Shown here piece by piece: positions 1 to 9,354 of a DNA stretch of 64,000 nt. The notes below the pieces were generated by a model. It did not search any database. It was not told the DNA's origin and saw only the letters and a list, made by a program, of their open reading frames with translations. The position numbers and the translations under genes were made by a program. The stretch spans positions 21,012 to 85,011 of the forward strand of contig CAZXIJ010000018.1 in assembly GCA_964640725.1 (NCBI GenBank). The letters run 5' to 3'. Numbering within the stretch: the stretch's first letter is position 1; every line of letters starts with the position of its first letter. This DNA is from CALHVX01 sp964640725. GTDB taxonomy: Bacteria; Pseudomonadota; Gammaproteobacteria; Pseudomonadales; Azotimanducaceae.

Positions 1-267
1 CAGCAACGGCGCGTCGTTCGCGCTTAGCGCCTGGTAGTCCACGACGGTACGGCCGCCGGGCAGGGTGCTGACATAGCGGCTGAGCAGCGTGGCCCAGTCG
101 TCGTGGGACACGGTCTCGGTGCTGGCTGCATCCTGCGCGAACCAGAACGCCCAGAGGTCAGGTTTGGGGATCGCCTGGGCCAGGCCGGCCCCAAGGGTCA
201 GCGCGCAGCCCAGCAGCATCCGGGCAAGGATGGCGGTCCGGGGACGGGCGGGGTGCGTGTTGATCAT
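1..267 (-). CDS. DUF547 family protein, N-terminal fragment
   Basis: The open frame starts at an ATG on the minus strand at 267 and runs off the left end of the window, so only the first 89 codons are visible. It opens with a basic N-terminus and a hydrophobic stretch (about residues 12-32) ending in AQA, which reads as a Sec signal peptide. The mature part contains the DW-x-x-LL-x-x-YV and VDY-x-x-L patterns typical of the start of DUF547 proteins, a periplasmic family of unknown enzymatic role. It lies 65 bases downstream of the ABC exporter gene on the same strand and may share its transcript. The family call rests on a short segment, so the function stays open. Confidence 0.7.
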   Translation of the reverse strand, partial: MINTHPARPRTAILARMLLGCALTLGAGLAQAIPKPDLWAFWFAQDAASTETVSHDDWATLLSRYVSTLPGGRTVVDYQALSANDAPLL

Positions 268-332
268 GGCCGAGGCTCGTTTGCAGTGTGTGTGTTTGCT
301 GTGACTGCAGCCGCGGCGATAGGTTCACTGGC

Positions 333-2213
333 TCAGCGGCCGGGGGTGCCGGTGTCCTGGAACTGAAGGTCGTACAGCGTGGCGTACAGGCCCTCCCGGG
401 CCAGCAGCTCTTCGTGGCTGCCGAGCTCTGCCACCGCGCCGTCCTTCAGGACCAGAATGCGATCGGCTTCCTGAATGGTCTGGAGCCGATGCGCAATGAG
501 GATGGAGGTGCGGCCTGCGGTCAGCTTGCGCAGCGCGTCCTGGATGAGCAGCTCCGTGGCGGTGTCGATACTGGCGGTCGCCTCGTCCAGAATCAGGATT
601 TCCGGGTCTGCGGCGAGCACGCGGGCGAAGGCCAGCAGCTGGCGCTGGCCTTGCGACAGGTTCTGCCCGCGCTCCGACAGCGGCGTGTCGTAACCGCGGG
701 GCAGGCTGCGGATAAACCCGTCGGCGTTGACCTGCCGGGCGGCCTGTTCGGCACGGCCCCGGCTGATCTTCGGATCGCCCAGGGCAATGTTGTCGTAGAT
801 GCTGCCGGAGAAGATGTGGAAGTCCTGCAGCACCACGCCCACCCGGCGGCGCAGGTCCTGGCTCGCAATCCGGTTCAGGTCGATCCCGTCCAGAAAGATC
901 CGGTCGTCGGGAAAGTCGTAAAAGCGCCCGAGCAGGCGAATCAGGGTGCTCTTGCCTGAGCCGGTTGGCCCGACGATGGCGAGGGTCTCGCCGGGACGAA
1001 TCTCGAAGGACACGTCGTGCAGAACCGGGACCGCCTCATCGTAGGCGAAGGACAGGTTGCGAAACTCGAGGTGCCCGCGCAGCCGTGACGGCAGCGGAAT
1101 CGGCTCCCTTGGCTCGTGGATGGCCTCGTCCCAGTCCAGCGCCTGGAAGATTCGCTCCATGCTGGCCATGGCGCGAAACAGCACGTTGGTCTGTTCGCCC
1201 AGGGCAACGATGGGCTGGAACAGCATGCTGATAAAACTCGTAAACAGGATCATGCTGCCGAGGCTGATGGATTCCTGGACGACGGCCCCGCCGCCGTACC
1301 AGAGGATCATGCCCTGGGCAATGTGCGACATGCTGTCGTTGAAGGCGCCGTACAGGGTTTCCCAGCGCGCGCTGTGCAGCTCGTGGCCTTTGTGTTCGCT
1401 GTTGATGTCCCGGTAGCGCTGCGCGTTTTCCGCTTCCCGCACCGACAGCTGCACGACCGTCAGCCCTGCCAGGTTTTCCTGCATGTACTGGTTCAGGGAC
1501 GACAGCGCGAGCCGCACCTGGCGGAACAGGCGCCGGGTGTTGCGGCGGAAGAACCAGGTGACGCTGCCCATGAGCGGTAGCGCCAGCAACAGGATCAGCG
1601 TGAGCTTGACGTCGATCGCCAGCATGATCGACAGGGCGACAAAGAACGGCACGAACTCGCCGACCAGGGTGCCCACGCCGCGCAACAGGTCGTAGAGCGC
1701 TTCGATGTCGTTCGTGACCCGGGTCATGACGCGGCCGACGGCGACCCGGTCGTAAAAGGATGAGGGCCGGGTTTCCAGGTGTGCGAACAGGTCCTGGCGC
1801 AGATCCCGCAGGCTTTTGGTCACCGCGCTCGACAGCGTCAGCCGGTGGGCGTGACCGGCCAGGGCCCAGGCGATCTGGAACACGGCGTACATGAGGCAGG
1901 CCGCCAGCAGCGGCGGCGCCGCTGATACGTCCACCAGCAGCGCGTGCAGCTCGGTCATGCCCAGGTCAGGCAGCCCGCTGTCCGTCTCGCCGCGCAGCAC
2001 ACCGTCGATGACGACGATGGCGGTGATGATGGGCAGCAGGACCTGCAGCATGGACATCACCAGGACCAGGCCGGCGGAGGCCAGGAATCGACTTCGGTAA
2101 GGACGCAGCCAGCGGCCCAGGCGCCGAAGCTGCGCGAAGTCCAGACCGCGGCCGGCGATCTCGGCATCGAACACCCGGTGGTCCCGGGCAGGACTCGCCT
2201 CGCGCGCGTTCAT
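333..2213 (-). CDS. ABC exporter half-transporter, catalytically canonical subunit (MdlB/SmdB-like)
   Basis: This 626-residue protein fuses an N-terminal six-helix exporter membrane domain (about residues 30-330) to a C-terminal nucleotide-binding domain. The ATPase part shows a Walker A motif GPTGSGKST, a signature LSQGQRQ, a Walker B ILILDEATA with the catalytic Glu present, a D-loop SID and the switch His in IAHRL. Its start codon overlaps the stop of the preceding exporter gene by four bases, so the two are translationally coupled and probably form a heterodimer. Family knowledge (MdlAB/SmdAB, TM287/288) points to drug or lipid export at the inner membrane. The substrate cannot be read from the sequence. 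MdlB/SmdB is a family-level analogy, so no symbol is given. Confidence 0.9.
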   Translation of the reverse strand: MNAREASPARDHRVFDAEIAGRGLDFAQLRRLGRWLRPYRSRFLASAGLVLVMSMLQVLLPIITAIVVIDGVLRGETDSGLPDLGMTELHALLVDVSAAPPLLAACLMYAVFQIAWALAGHAHRLTLSSAVTKSLRDLRQDLFAHLETRPSSFYDRVAVGRVMTRVTNDIEALYDLLRGVGTLVGEFVPFFVALSIMLAIDVKLTLILLLALPLMGSVTWFFRRNTRRLFRQVRLALSSLNQYMQENLAGLTVVQLSVREAENAQRYRDINSEHKGHELHSARWETLYGAFNDSMSHIAQGMILWYGGGAVVQESISLGSMILFTSFISMLFQPIVALGEQTNVLFRAMASMERIFQALDWDEAIHEPREPIPLPSRLRGHLEFRNLSFAYDEAVPVLHDVSFEIRPGETLAIVGPTGSGKSTLIRLLGRFYDFPDDRIFLDGIDLNRIASQDLRRRVGVVLQDFHIFSGSIYDNIALGDPKISRGRAEQAARQVNADGFIRSLPRGYDTPLSERGQNLSQGQRQLLAFARVLAADPEILILDEATASIDTATELLIQDALRKLTAGRTSILIAHRLQTIQEADRILVLKDGAVAELGSHEELLAREGLYATLYDLQFQDTGTPGR

Positions 2214-3976
2214 GCGTTCACCGGCGCGGTTTCCGTGCCTTCGCGCTGCAGCCGCTCAAGCTCCGCGTAGCGGCCACCGAGGGCCAGCAGCTCGCTGTGG
2301 CTACCGGCCTCGACGATGCGCCCGGCATCCATGAACAGGATGCGGTCCGACGTGCGCGCGGTCGACACGCGATGGGAGACCAGCACCGTGGTACGGCCGG
2401 TGCGCTGCCGTTGCAGCGCGGTGAGGATCCGTTCCTCGGTTTCCGTATCGACGGAGGAAAAACAATCGTCGAGCAGCAGTACCGGCGCCTGCCGAATCAG
2501 GCCCCGGGCCAGCGCGACGCGCTGTTTTTGCCCGCCGGAGAGCGTGACGCCGCGCTCGCCGACGATCGTGTCCAGCCCTTCCGGAAAGCGGGCGATGGTG
2601 CGCACCAGGTCAGCTGCGGCCGCGGCCTCGCTGACCGCTTCCCGGGAACGGCTGGTGTCGTCGTAGCTCAGGTTCGCGGCGAGGGAGGTGCCGAACAGAA
2701 ACGGCTCCTGGGGGACCAGCACCACCTGCGACCGGAGCTGGGCCAGCGGGTACGCGGCGACGTCGTGGCCGTCGATGCGCAGCGTGCCCTGCGGGACGGG
2801 CAACAGCCGCACAAAGGCCCGGAGCAGAGTGCTTTTGCCGCAACCGACGGGTCCCATGATGGTGACGGACTCCCCAGGCTCGAGCGTCAGGTCAATCTCG
2901 CTCAGCGCGGGCTCCGCGGCGTTCGGGTAGCTGAAGTTCAGGCCTTCGATGGCGATACGCCCGCGGATCTGCGCCGGTGTGGCCCCGCTGGGTCGGTCGG
3001 GCACTTCGGGGGCCAGGTCGATGACCTCGAACAGGCGCTGCGAGGCGACCGCCGCCCGCTGGAACAGGTTGACCATGAAGCCGGCGACCCGGAACGGTTG
3101 CACCACCATGGACACGTAGGCCATGAACGCCACCATCTCGCCGATACTGAGCGTGCCCTGCTGCACCTGGTGGCCGCCGTAGCCAATGATGGTGATCGAG
3201 CAGATTGCCGCCAGCGTTGGCATGACCGATGCCATCAGCGAGCTGACGCGATCCTGGCGATAGAACGCCCGGGCGTAGTGGTCATTGGTTTTCGCGAAGC
3301 GCTGCAGCTCGTTGTCTTCCTGGGCCATGGCCTGGATGGTGCGGATGCCGGACAGGTTCTCCTGCACCTGGTCTGACAGGTCCGACAGGCCTTCCTGCAC
3401 CGACCGGCTGGCACTGCCCATCTGTCGCGACGACCACAGCGCGTAGTAGTAGACGATGGGCATGGGCGGCAGGAGCAGCAAGGTCAGGATGGGTGACAGG
3501 TACAGCATGAAGCCGAAGCCGACGACAGTGGCGTAAACCAGGATGACCACCAGAATCGTGCCCATGGAGATCAGGCGCTGGATCAGCCCGATGTCGGCGA
3601 CGGCCCGGGTCATCATGTCGCCGATGCTGTGCTCGTTGTAGAAGATCGCGCCCTGCCTCTGCAGCGTCTCGAACAGCTGCTGGCGCAGGTCGAAGGCCAC
3701 CGCCAGGCCCGTACTGCGCACGCAGTAGCGAGCGAAGGTGACCACCAGGTAGCGCGCGCTCACCGCGCCGATGATCCCCAGAACGGGCAGCTTCAGGTCA
3801 AGGGGCGGGCCGGCGTCGTCGGTCAGGGCGGCATCGATCCGGTCGATGCCGATCGCCATGAGCCAGGGCACGAGGCCCTCGAAAATGCGAGCGATGCCGA
3901 AGGCGATGATGCCGGCGAAGTACCGGACCCGATGCGGCGCGACGAAGGGCCAGACAGCAAGGAGCGAGCGCCACAC
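2210..3976 (-). CDS. ABC exporter half-transporter, degenerate-site subunit (MdlA/SmdA-like)
   Basis: This 588-residue exporter half has a membrane domain followed by an ATPase domain with Walker A GPVGCGKST and signature LSGGQKQ. Its Walker B is VLLLDDCFS, where Asp replaces the catalytic Glu, while the switch His is kept in VSHRV. A degenerate Walker B in one half and an intact one in the next gene is the usual asymmetry of heterodimeric type IV exporters, so this is expected rather than decay. The gene begins only ten bases after the asnS stop on the same strand, which suggests cotranscription. It should pair with the 333-2213 product in the inner membrane. The cargo is unknown. Confidence 0.9.
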   Translation of the reverse strand: MWRSLLAVWPFVAPHRVRYFAGIIAFGIARIFEGLVPWLMAIGIDRIDAALTDDAGPPLDLKLPVLGIIGAVSARYLVVTFARYCVRSTGLAVAFDLRQQLFETLQRQGAIFYNEHSIGDMMTRAVADIGLIQRLISMGTILVVILVYATVVGFGFMLYLSPILTLLLLPPMPIVYYYALWSSRQMGSASRSVQEGLSDLSDQVQENLSGIRTIQAMAQEDNELQRFAKTNDHYARAFYRQDRVSSLMASVMPTLAAICSITIIGYGGHQVQQGTLSIGEMVAFMAYVSMVVQPFRVAGFMVNLFQRAAVASQRLFEVIDLAPEVPDRPSGATPAQIRGRIAIEGLNFSYPNAAEPALSEIDLTLEPGESVTIMGPVGCGKSTLLRAFVRLLPVPQGTLRIDGHDVAAYPLAQLRSQVVLVPQEPFLFGTSLAANLSYDDTSRSREAVSEAAAAADLVRTIARFPEGLDTIVGERGVTLSGGQKQRVALARGLIRQAPVLLLDDCFSSVDTETEERILTALQRQRTGRTTVLVSHRVSTARTSDRILFMDAGRIVEAGSHSELLALGGRYAELERLQREGTETAPVNA

Positions 3977-3986
3977 GCGAAGGCGC

Positions 3987-5363
<1,377 letters not shown>

Positions 5364-5497
5364 TGGCTCAACTCCTGACCTGCTAGAGCGGCGGCACTAT
5401 AAATGATTTGCTGTCCCGCGGGTGTGGGGCGGCCCCGATCGCGTCCTGGCCGGCCCGGCAAAACTGCCCCCGACGGTGCCCAAGGAGGTCCTGATTC

Positions 5498-6367
5498 ATG
5501 CGGATGAGCTATCTGGTGGCGGCGCTCGTTCTCGGGCTCGCGGTGATCCTGGGGCTGCAGTTTCGCTCGCAGCTCTTTTCCGGCTGGGGACCGTTTGCCG
5601 ACCCGCCGCCGGTGATCGAGCCTCAGGTCAGCGTTGCGCCGCCGGTGCCCGGGACCGCTGAGCAGCCGGCGCTCGCGCTGCCGCCGGCAGCCTCCGCCCC
5701 GGAGGGCCCGTTGCCGGAGGAGCGTGCGCCGGCGCTCCCGGCCCTGGATGCCAGCGATGACTGGCTGCGGGAGACGCTGGCGCCGCTCGCAGCCCCTGAG
5801 TCCTGGCTGGCGGCGGATCAGCTGCTGCGCCGGGGCGCGACGGTGTTGGCCGCGCTGGCCGACGGGAGCGTCCCCCGGCGATCCCTGAGTGCCCTGGTCC
5901 CAGCGGATCCCTTCCCGGCAACGGTGGCCAATCGCGGCGCTGCGGCGGACAACCAGCTCTATTACCCGGACAGCGCCGGCTACCAGCGCTTTGACCCGCT
6001 GCTGGGGGTGTTGCTGTCGCTGCCGGCGGAGCGCCTGGCGAGCCTTTACCTGACCGTGGAGCCCCTGCTTGATCAGGCGGTGGGCGAGCTCGGCGATGGC
6101 CGCACGGCCCGGGACCTGCTGAACGGCGGGCTCGCGTCCCTCATGGCAACGCCGGTGCTGGCGTCGCCGCCGCTGCTGGAGCGTCCGGGGGTCGCTTACC
6201 GCTACGCAGACGCCCAGCTGGAATCGCTGTCAGACCTGCAGAAGCAGTTGCTGCGCATGGGCCCCGAGCATCTGGTCCGGCTGCGCGAGTATGCCCAGGC
6301 GTTTGTGCTGGCCCTCACTCCGGAGGTTTCGGAGACACCGGCAGCGCCTGGGGATGACGAAGCTTGA
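5498..6367 (+). CDS. DUF3014 domain protein, membrane anchored
   Basis: This 289-residue protein starts with one hydrophobic helix (about residues 4-22), then a Pro/Ala-rich linker to about residue 85, then a globular domain. The domain opens with SDDWLRETLAPL and continues with a VLAALADG-x-VPR segment, which matches DUF3014. The start is supported by an AAGGAGG ribosome-binding site at 5482-5488, about nine bases before the ATG. The architecture implies a periplasm-facing anchored protein. No enzymatic motif is visible, and the family has no assigned function that I know of. Its last 53 bases overlap the 3' end of the converging GNAT-like gene. Confidence 0.8.
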   Translation: MRMSYLVAALVLGLAVILGLQFRSQLFSGWGPFADPPPVIEPQVSVAPPVPGTAEQPALALPPAASAPEGPLPEERAPALPALDASDDWLRETLAPLAAPESWLAADQLLRRGATVLAALADGSVPRRSLSALVPADPFPATVANRGAAADNQLYYPDSAGYQRFDPLLGVLLSLPAERLASLYLTVEPLLDQAVGELGDGRTARDLLNGGLASLMATPVLASPPLLERPGVAYRYADAQLESLSDLQKQLLRMGPEHLVRLREYAQAFVLALTPEVSETPAAPGDDEA

Positions 6368-7535
6368 GGTCGACATCGTTGCGGAAGGGGGTGTGCGCCT
6401 CGACGTGCTCGATGTCTTCGGCGACGTAGCGCCGCTCGTTGTCCAGATAGTCTGAGATCGCGCTCCGAAACTGCGGATCGCCGATCCAGTGGGCACTGTA
6501 GGTGGCCTGGGGCAGGTAGCCGCGGGCGACCTTGTGGCTGCCCTGGGCTCCGGCCTCAACACGATCCAGGCCGTGCTCAATCGCGAAGTCGATGGCCTGG
6601 TAGTAGCAGGTCTCGAAGTGCAGAAACGGATGATGCTCGGTGCAGCCCCAGTTGCGGCCGTAGAGCGTGTCTTCGCCGATAAAGTTCAGAGCCCCGGCAA
6701 TGTAGTCGCCGTGCGCGCGGCACAGAATCAGCAGGATCTGGTCCGCCATGGTCTCGCTGATCATGCTGAAGAACGCGCGGTTCAGATATGGCGAGCCCCA
6801 CTTGCGGTTGCCCGTGTCCAGGTAGAATCGGTAGAAGGCATCCCAGTGATGCTCCTTCAGGTCGCTGCCCGTGACCCACTCGATCTCGACGCCGCCGGCG
6901 AGCGCATCGCGGCGTTCCCGGCGCAGGTTCTTGCGCTTTTTGGAGGACAGATCCGCGAGGAAATCGTCGAAGCTGCCGTAGCCGGCGTTGTGCCAGTGAA
7001 ACTGCTGGTCCATGCGCTTCAGGAACCCGAAGGACCCGGCCAGGTGCCACTGCGCCTCGGTCATGAAGGTCATGTGCAGCGACGACACGTCAACCTGCTC
7101 GGCGACCTGCACGCTGCCCGCCAGCAGCGCCGCTTCGTCTTCGGGGGTGCTGCACAGCAGCCGGGGCCCCGTGGCGGGCGTGAACGGAATGCTGCACTGC
7201 AGCTTGGGATAGTAGCGGCCGCCGGCCCGGTGCCAGGCATCGGCCCAGCCGTAGTCGAACACGTACTCGCCCTGGCTGTGGCTTTTGACATACATGGGCA
7301 TGACGCCGCGGACTGCCGCGTTCTCGCCCGGCGCCTCCAGCACCAGGTGAAACGGCTGCCAGCCCGCCTCGTCGCCAACACTGCCGCTGCGCTCCAGCGC
7401 TTCGAGGAACTCGTGGCGCACGAAGGGGTTGCGAGGCCGGCCCGGGGCCAGCGCCTGGGCGTTCCAGAGCTCCGGGTCCAGGTCGGCAATGCTGTTCAGG
7501 ACCCGCACGGCCCGCTGCTCACTCATCTTGGTCAT
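6315..7535 (-). CDS. GNAT-superfamily protein of the peptidoglycan-biosynthesis-like family (COG3146/DUF482 type)
   Basis: This 406-residue cytosolic protein matches the family often labelled peptidogalycan biosynthesis protein. It has an N-terminal NPFVRHEFLEALE segment, a YVFDYGWADAW segment and a KKRKNLRRER basic motif near residue 195. A late GNAT-like region includes LYGRNWG and ARGYLPQATYSAHWI. Proteins of this group resemble two-domain FemAB/GNAT acyltransferases, but the substrate is not established. The gene ends within the 3' end of the DUF3014 gene. It starts just before the flavodoxin-like gene stop, so the two minus-strand genes are probably one transcript. Confidence 0.85.
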   Translation of the reverse strand: MTKMSEQRAVRVLNSIADLDPELWNAQALAPGRPRNPFVRHEFLEALERSGSVGDEAGWQPFHLVLEAPGENAAVRGVMPMYVKSHSQGEYVFDYGWADAWHRAGGRYYPKLQCSIPFTPATGPRLLCSTPEDEAALLAGSVQVAEQVDVSSLHMTFMTEAQWHLAGSFGFLKRMDQQFHWHNAGYGSFDDFLADLSSKKRKNLRRERRDALAGGVEIEWVTGSDLKEHHWDAFYRFYLDTGNRKWGSPYLNRAFFSMISETMADQILLILCRAHGDYIAGALNFIGEDTLYGRNWGCTEHHPFLHFETCYYQAIDFAIEHGLDRVEAGAQGSHKVARGYLPQATYSAHWIGDPQFRSAISDYLDNERRYVAEDIEHVEAHTPFRNDVDLKLRHPQALPVSPKPPE

Positions 7536-7536
7536 C

Positions 7537-8055
7537 TCAGTAGATGCCTGCCGACAGGCCGGCGGCGAGGGTCATGCCAAGCTCCCGGGCGGCCTGCTGA
7601 TGCTCAGCGGTAATTTCGCCACGGGCAATGAGGGGCTTTTGCACTTCTACAAAGGGATAGCCGCCAACGATTCGCTGCACCGCGCGCACCGCACCGGTGC
7701 CGTCGTTGCCGGCGCTGATGAACAGGGCGTAGGGCAAAGGCGGCAGCTCGTTCTCGACCTCGTAGTAGGTGCGGTCGAAAAAGTCCTTCATGGCGCCGGA
7801 CATGTAGCCGAAGTTTTCCGGCGTGCCCAGCAGCAGGCCGTGGGCCCAGCGCAGGTCGTCGGCGTCTGTCTCGCTGGCGCGCCGGCAGCGCAGCGTCACG
7901 CCGTCGATATCCGGGTGCCGCGCGCCTGCTTCGGCGGCAGCCGCCAGGGCGCCGGTATTGCCCGTTTGCGTGTGGAACACCAGCAACAGGTGCCGCGTCA
8001 CGTCGGTGACGCTGGCGGGGGACGGGGTTTCCGGGCTGGGTGCGGCGCGAACCAT
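7537..8055 (-). CDS. flavodoxin-fold NAD(P)H-dependent reductase-like protein
   Basis: This 172-residue protein has a flavodoxin-like fold. The FMN phosphate-binding loop appears as HTQTGNTGALA after the first beta strand (about residues 24-38). A second flavin-contact loop reads GTPENFGYMSGAMKDFFDRTYYE, which is typical of NAD(P)H-dependent FMN reductases and WrbA-like proteins. A probable role is reduction of flavin or quinone in the cytosol, with an unknown physiological acceptor. The ATG at 8055 lies 42 bases from the divergent threonine dehydratase start, so both promoters must share that small region. The upstream 20 residues are Pro/Ala rich and the true start could be a little further in. 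Confidence 0.8.
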   Translation of the reverse strand: MVRAAPSPETPSPASVTDVTRHLLLVFHTQTGNTGALAAAAEAGARHPDIDGVTLRCRRASETDADDLRWAHGLLLGTPENFGYMSGAMKDFFDRTYYEVENELPPLPYALFISAGNDGTGAVRAVQRIVGGYPFVEVQKPLIARGEITAEHQQAARELGMTLAAGLSAGIY

Positions 8056-8063
8056 GCGCTGAG

Positions 8064-8069
8064 TATACT
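8064..8069 (+). promoter_or_regulatory. candidate -10 box for the threonine dehydratase gene
   Basis: TATACT lies 29 bases before the ATG at 8098, in the short divergent interval. No convincing -35 hexamer is seen 16-18 bases upstream, so this is a weak call based on one element. Confidence 0.3.
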
Positions 8070-8097
8070 GCGCGCCCGATCACCGCTGGATGAAGCC

Positions 8098-9345
8098 ATG
8101 AGCGTTGCCCCAACGCCTGCCACGGCCTGTGTGGACCGGTCCGAGATCGAGGCGGCGGCCCGGCGCCTGGACGGTGCCATCGTGCGCACCCCCTGTCGCC
8201 GCTCGGAAACCCTGTCGGCGCAGACCGGTGCAGAGGTCTGGCTCAAGTTTGAGAACCAGCAGTTCACTGCCTCCTTCAAGGAGCGCGGGGCGCTCAACCG
8301 GCTGCTCGCCCTGAGCGCCGATGAGCGGACGCGAGGGGTCATCGCCATGTCCGCCGGCAATCACGCCCAGGCGGTGGCCTATCACTGCCGGCGGCTCGGG
8401 ATTCCCGCCACCATCGTGATGCCGCGGACGACGCCCAACGCCAAGGTAGAAGCGACCCGGGTGTTCGGGCCGGAAATACTGCTCGAGGGCGTGGCCTTTG
8501 ACGAGACCCGCGCCGTGACCGAGCAGCTTTGCCGGGACCGCGCCTTAACCATGATCCACCCGTTCAATGATCCGGCCATCATTGCCGGGCAGGGCACCCT
8601 GGGGCTGGAGCTGCAGGCGCAGGTGCCGGACGCGGACCATATCCTCATCCCTATTGGCGGCGGCGGGCTGTTTGGCGGCATTGCCAGCGCCTACCGTGGG
8701 CAAGCGCGCGCGCCGCAGCTGCACGGGGTTCAGATGAGCCGCTACGGCGCGGCGCATCGCGCCTTCCACGGCCTGGAGATCGGGGCTCCGGCCCCGCCGC
8801 AGGGTACGGTGGCTGAAGGCATCGCTGTCAAAGAGCCCGGGGCTCTGACCCTGCCCATCATTCAGGAGCAGGCGAGCGACGTCTTGCTGGTGACCGAGTC
8901 GCAGGTGGAGCAGGCGATTTTCGACCTGCTGGAAGTCGAGAAGACCGTCGCCGAGGGCGCCGGCGCCGCTGGCCTTGCGGCGCTGTGCGCCCATGCCGAT
9001 CGCTTTGCTGGCGAGCGCGTGGTGCTGCTCATCTGCGGCGGCAACATCGACATGCTGATCCTGTCTTCCGTGCTGCAGCGAGGTCTGGTGCGCAGCCACC
9101 GGCTGGTCCGCCTGCGGGTCGAGATCCCGGATCTGCCGGGCGCCCTGGCCGAGCTGACCGGCATCGTCGGCGCGCTCGACAGCAACATCATGGACATCGT
9201 GCATCAGCGCGCCTTTGGCGGCTCTTCCGTGCGAGCGACCATGGTCGATCTCGTGCTGCAGATGCGCGGCGAGGAGCAGGTGGACAAGGTGCTCGGCGGC
9301 CTCGCAGCGGCCGGCTACCGGGCGGAGCTGCTGGAAGGGTACTGA
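8098..9345 (+). CDS. ilvA: threonine ammonia-lyase (dehydratase) with C-terminal ACT domain
   Basis: This 415-residue PLP enzyme converts threonine to 2-oxobutanoate and ammonia, the entry to isoleucine synthesis or threonine catabolism. The PLP-lysine motif is visible as FTASFKERGA near residue 60. The glycine-rich phosphate loop is SAGNHAQAVA, and GGGGLFGGIA follows later. The last 75 residues form one ACT regulatory domain starting RLVRLRVEIPDLPGALAEL. A single ACT-like domain and about 400 residues fit the shorter TdcB/IlvA2-like class better than the 514-residue E. coli IlvA with two domains, so biosynthetic or catabolic use is uncertain. The ATG at 8098 was chosen because it starts right before the conserved fold. 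An upstream in-frame extension would overlap the divergent gene. Confidence 0.9.
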   Translation: MSVAPTPATACVDRSEIEAAARRLDGAIVRTPCRRSETLSAQTGAEVWLKFENQQFTASFKERGALNRLLALSADERTRGVIAMSAGNHAQAVAYHCRRLGIPATIVMPRTTPNAKVEATRVFGPEILLEGVAFDETRAVTEQLCRDRALTMIHPFNDPAIIAGQGTLGLELQAQVPDADHILIPIGGGGLFGGIASAYRGQARAPQLHGVQMSRYGAAHRAFHGLEIGAPAPPQGTVAEGIAVKEPGALTLPIIQEQASDVLLVTESQVEQAIFDLLEVEKTVAEGAGAAGLAALCAHADRFAGERVVLLICGGNIDMLILSSVLQRGLVRSHRLVRLRVEIPDLPGALAELTGIVGALDSNIMDIVHQRAFGGSSVRATMVDLVLQMRGEEQVDKVLGGLAAAGYRAELLEGY

Positions 9346-9354
9346 GCCAGCCGT

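Noticed and set aside
2210..3976. Loss of function in the exporter subunit with Asp in Walker B
   Set aside because: This asymmetry is normal in heterodimeric exporters of this class.
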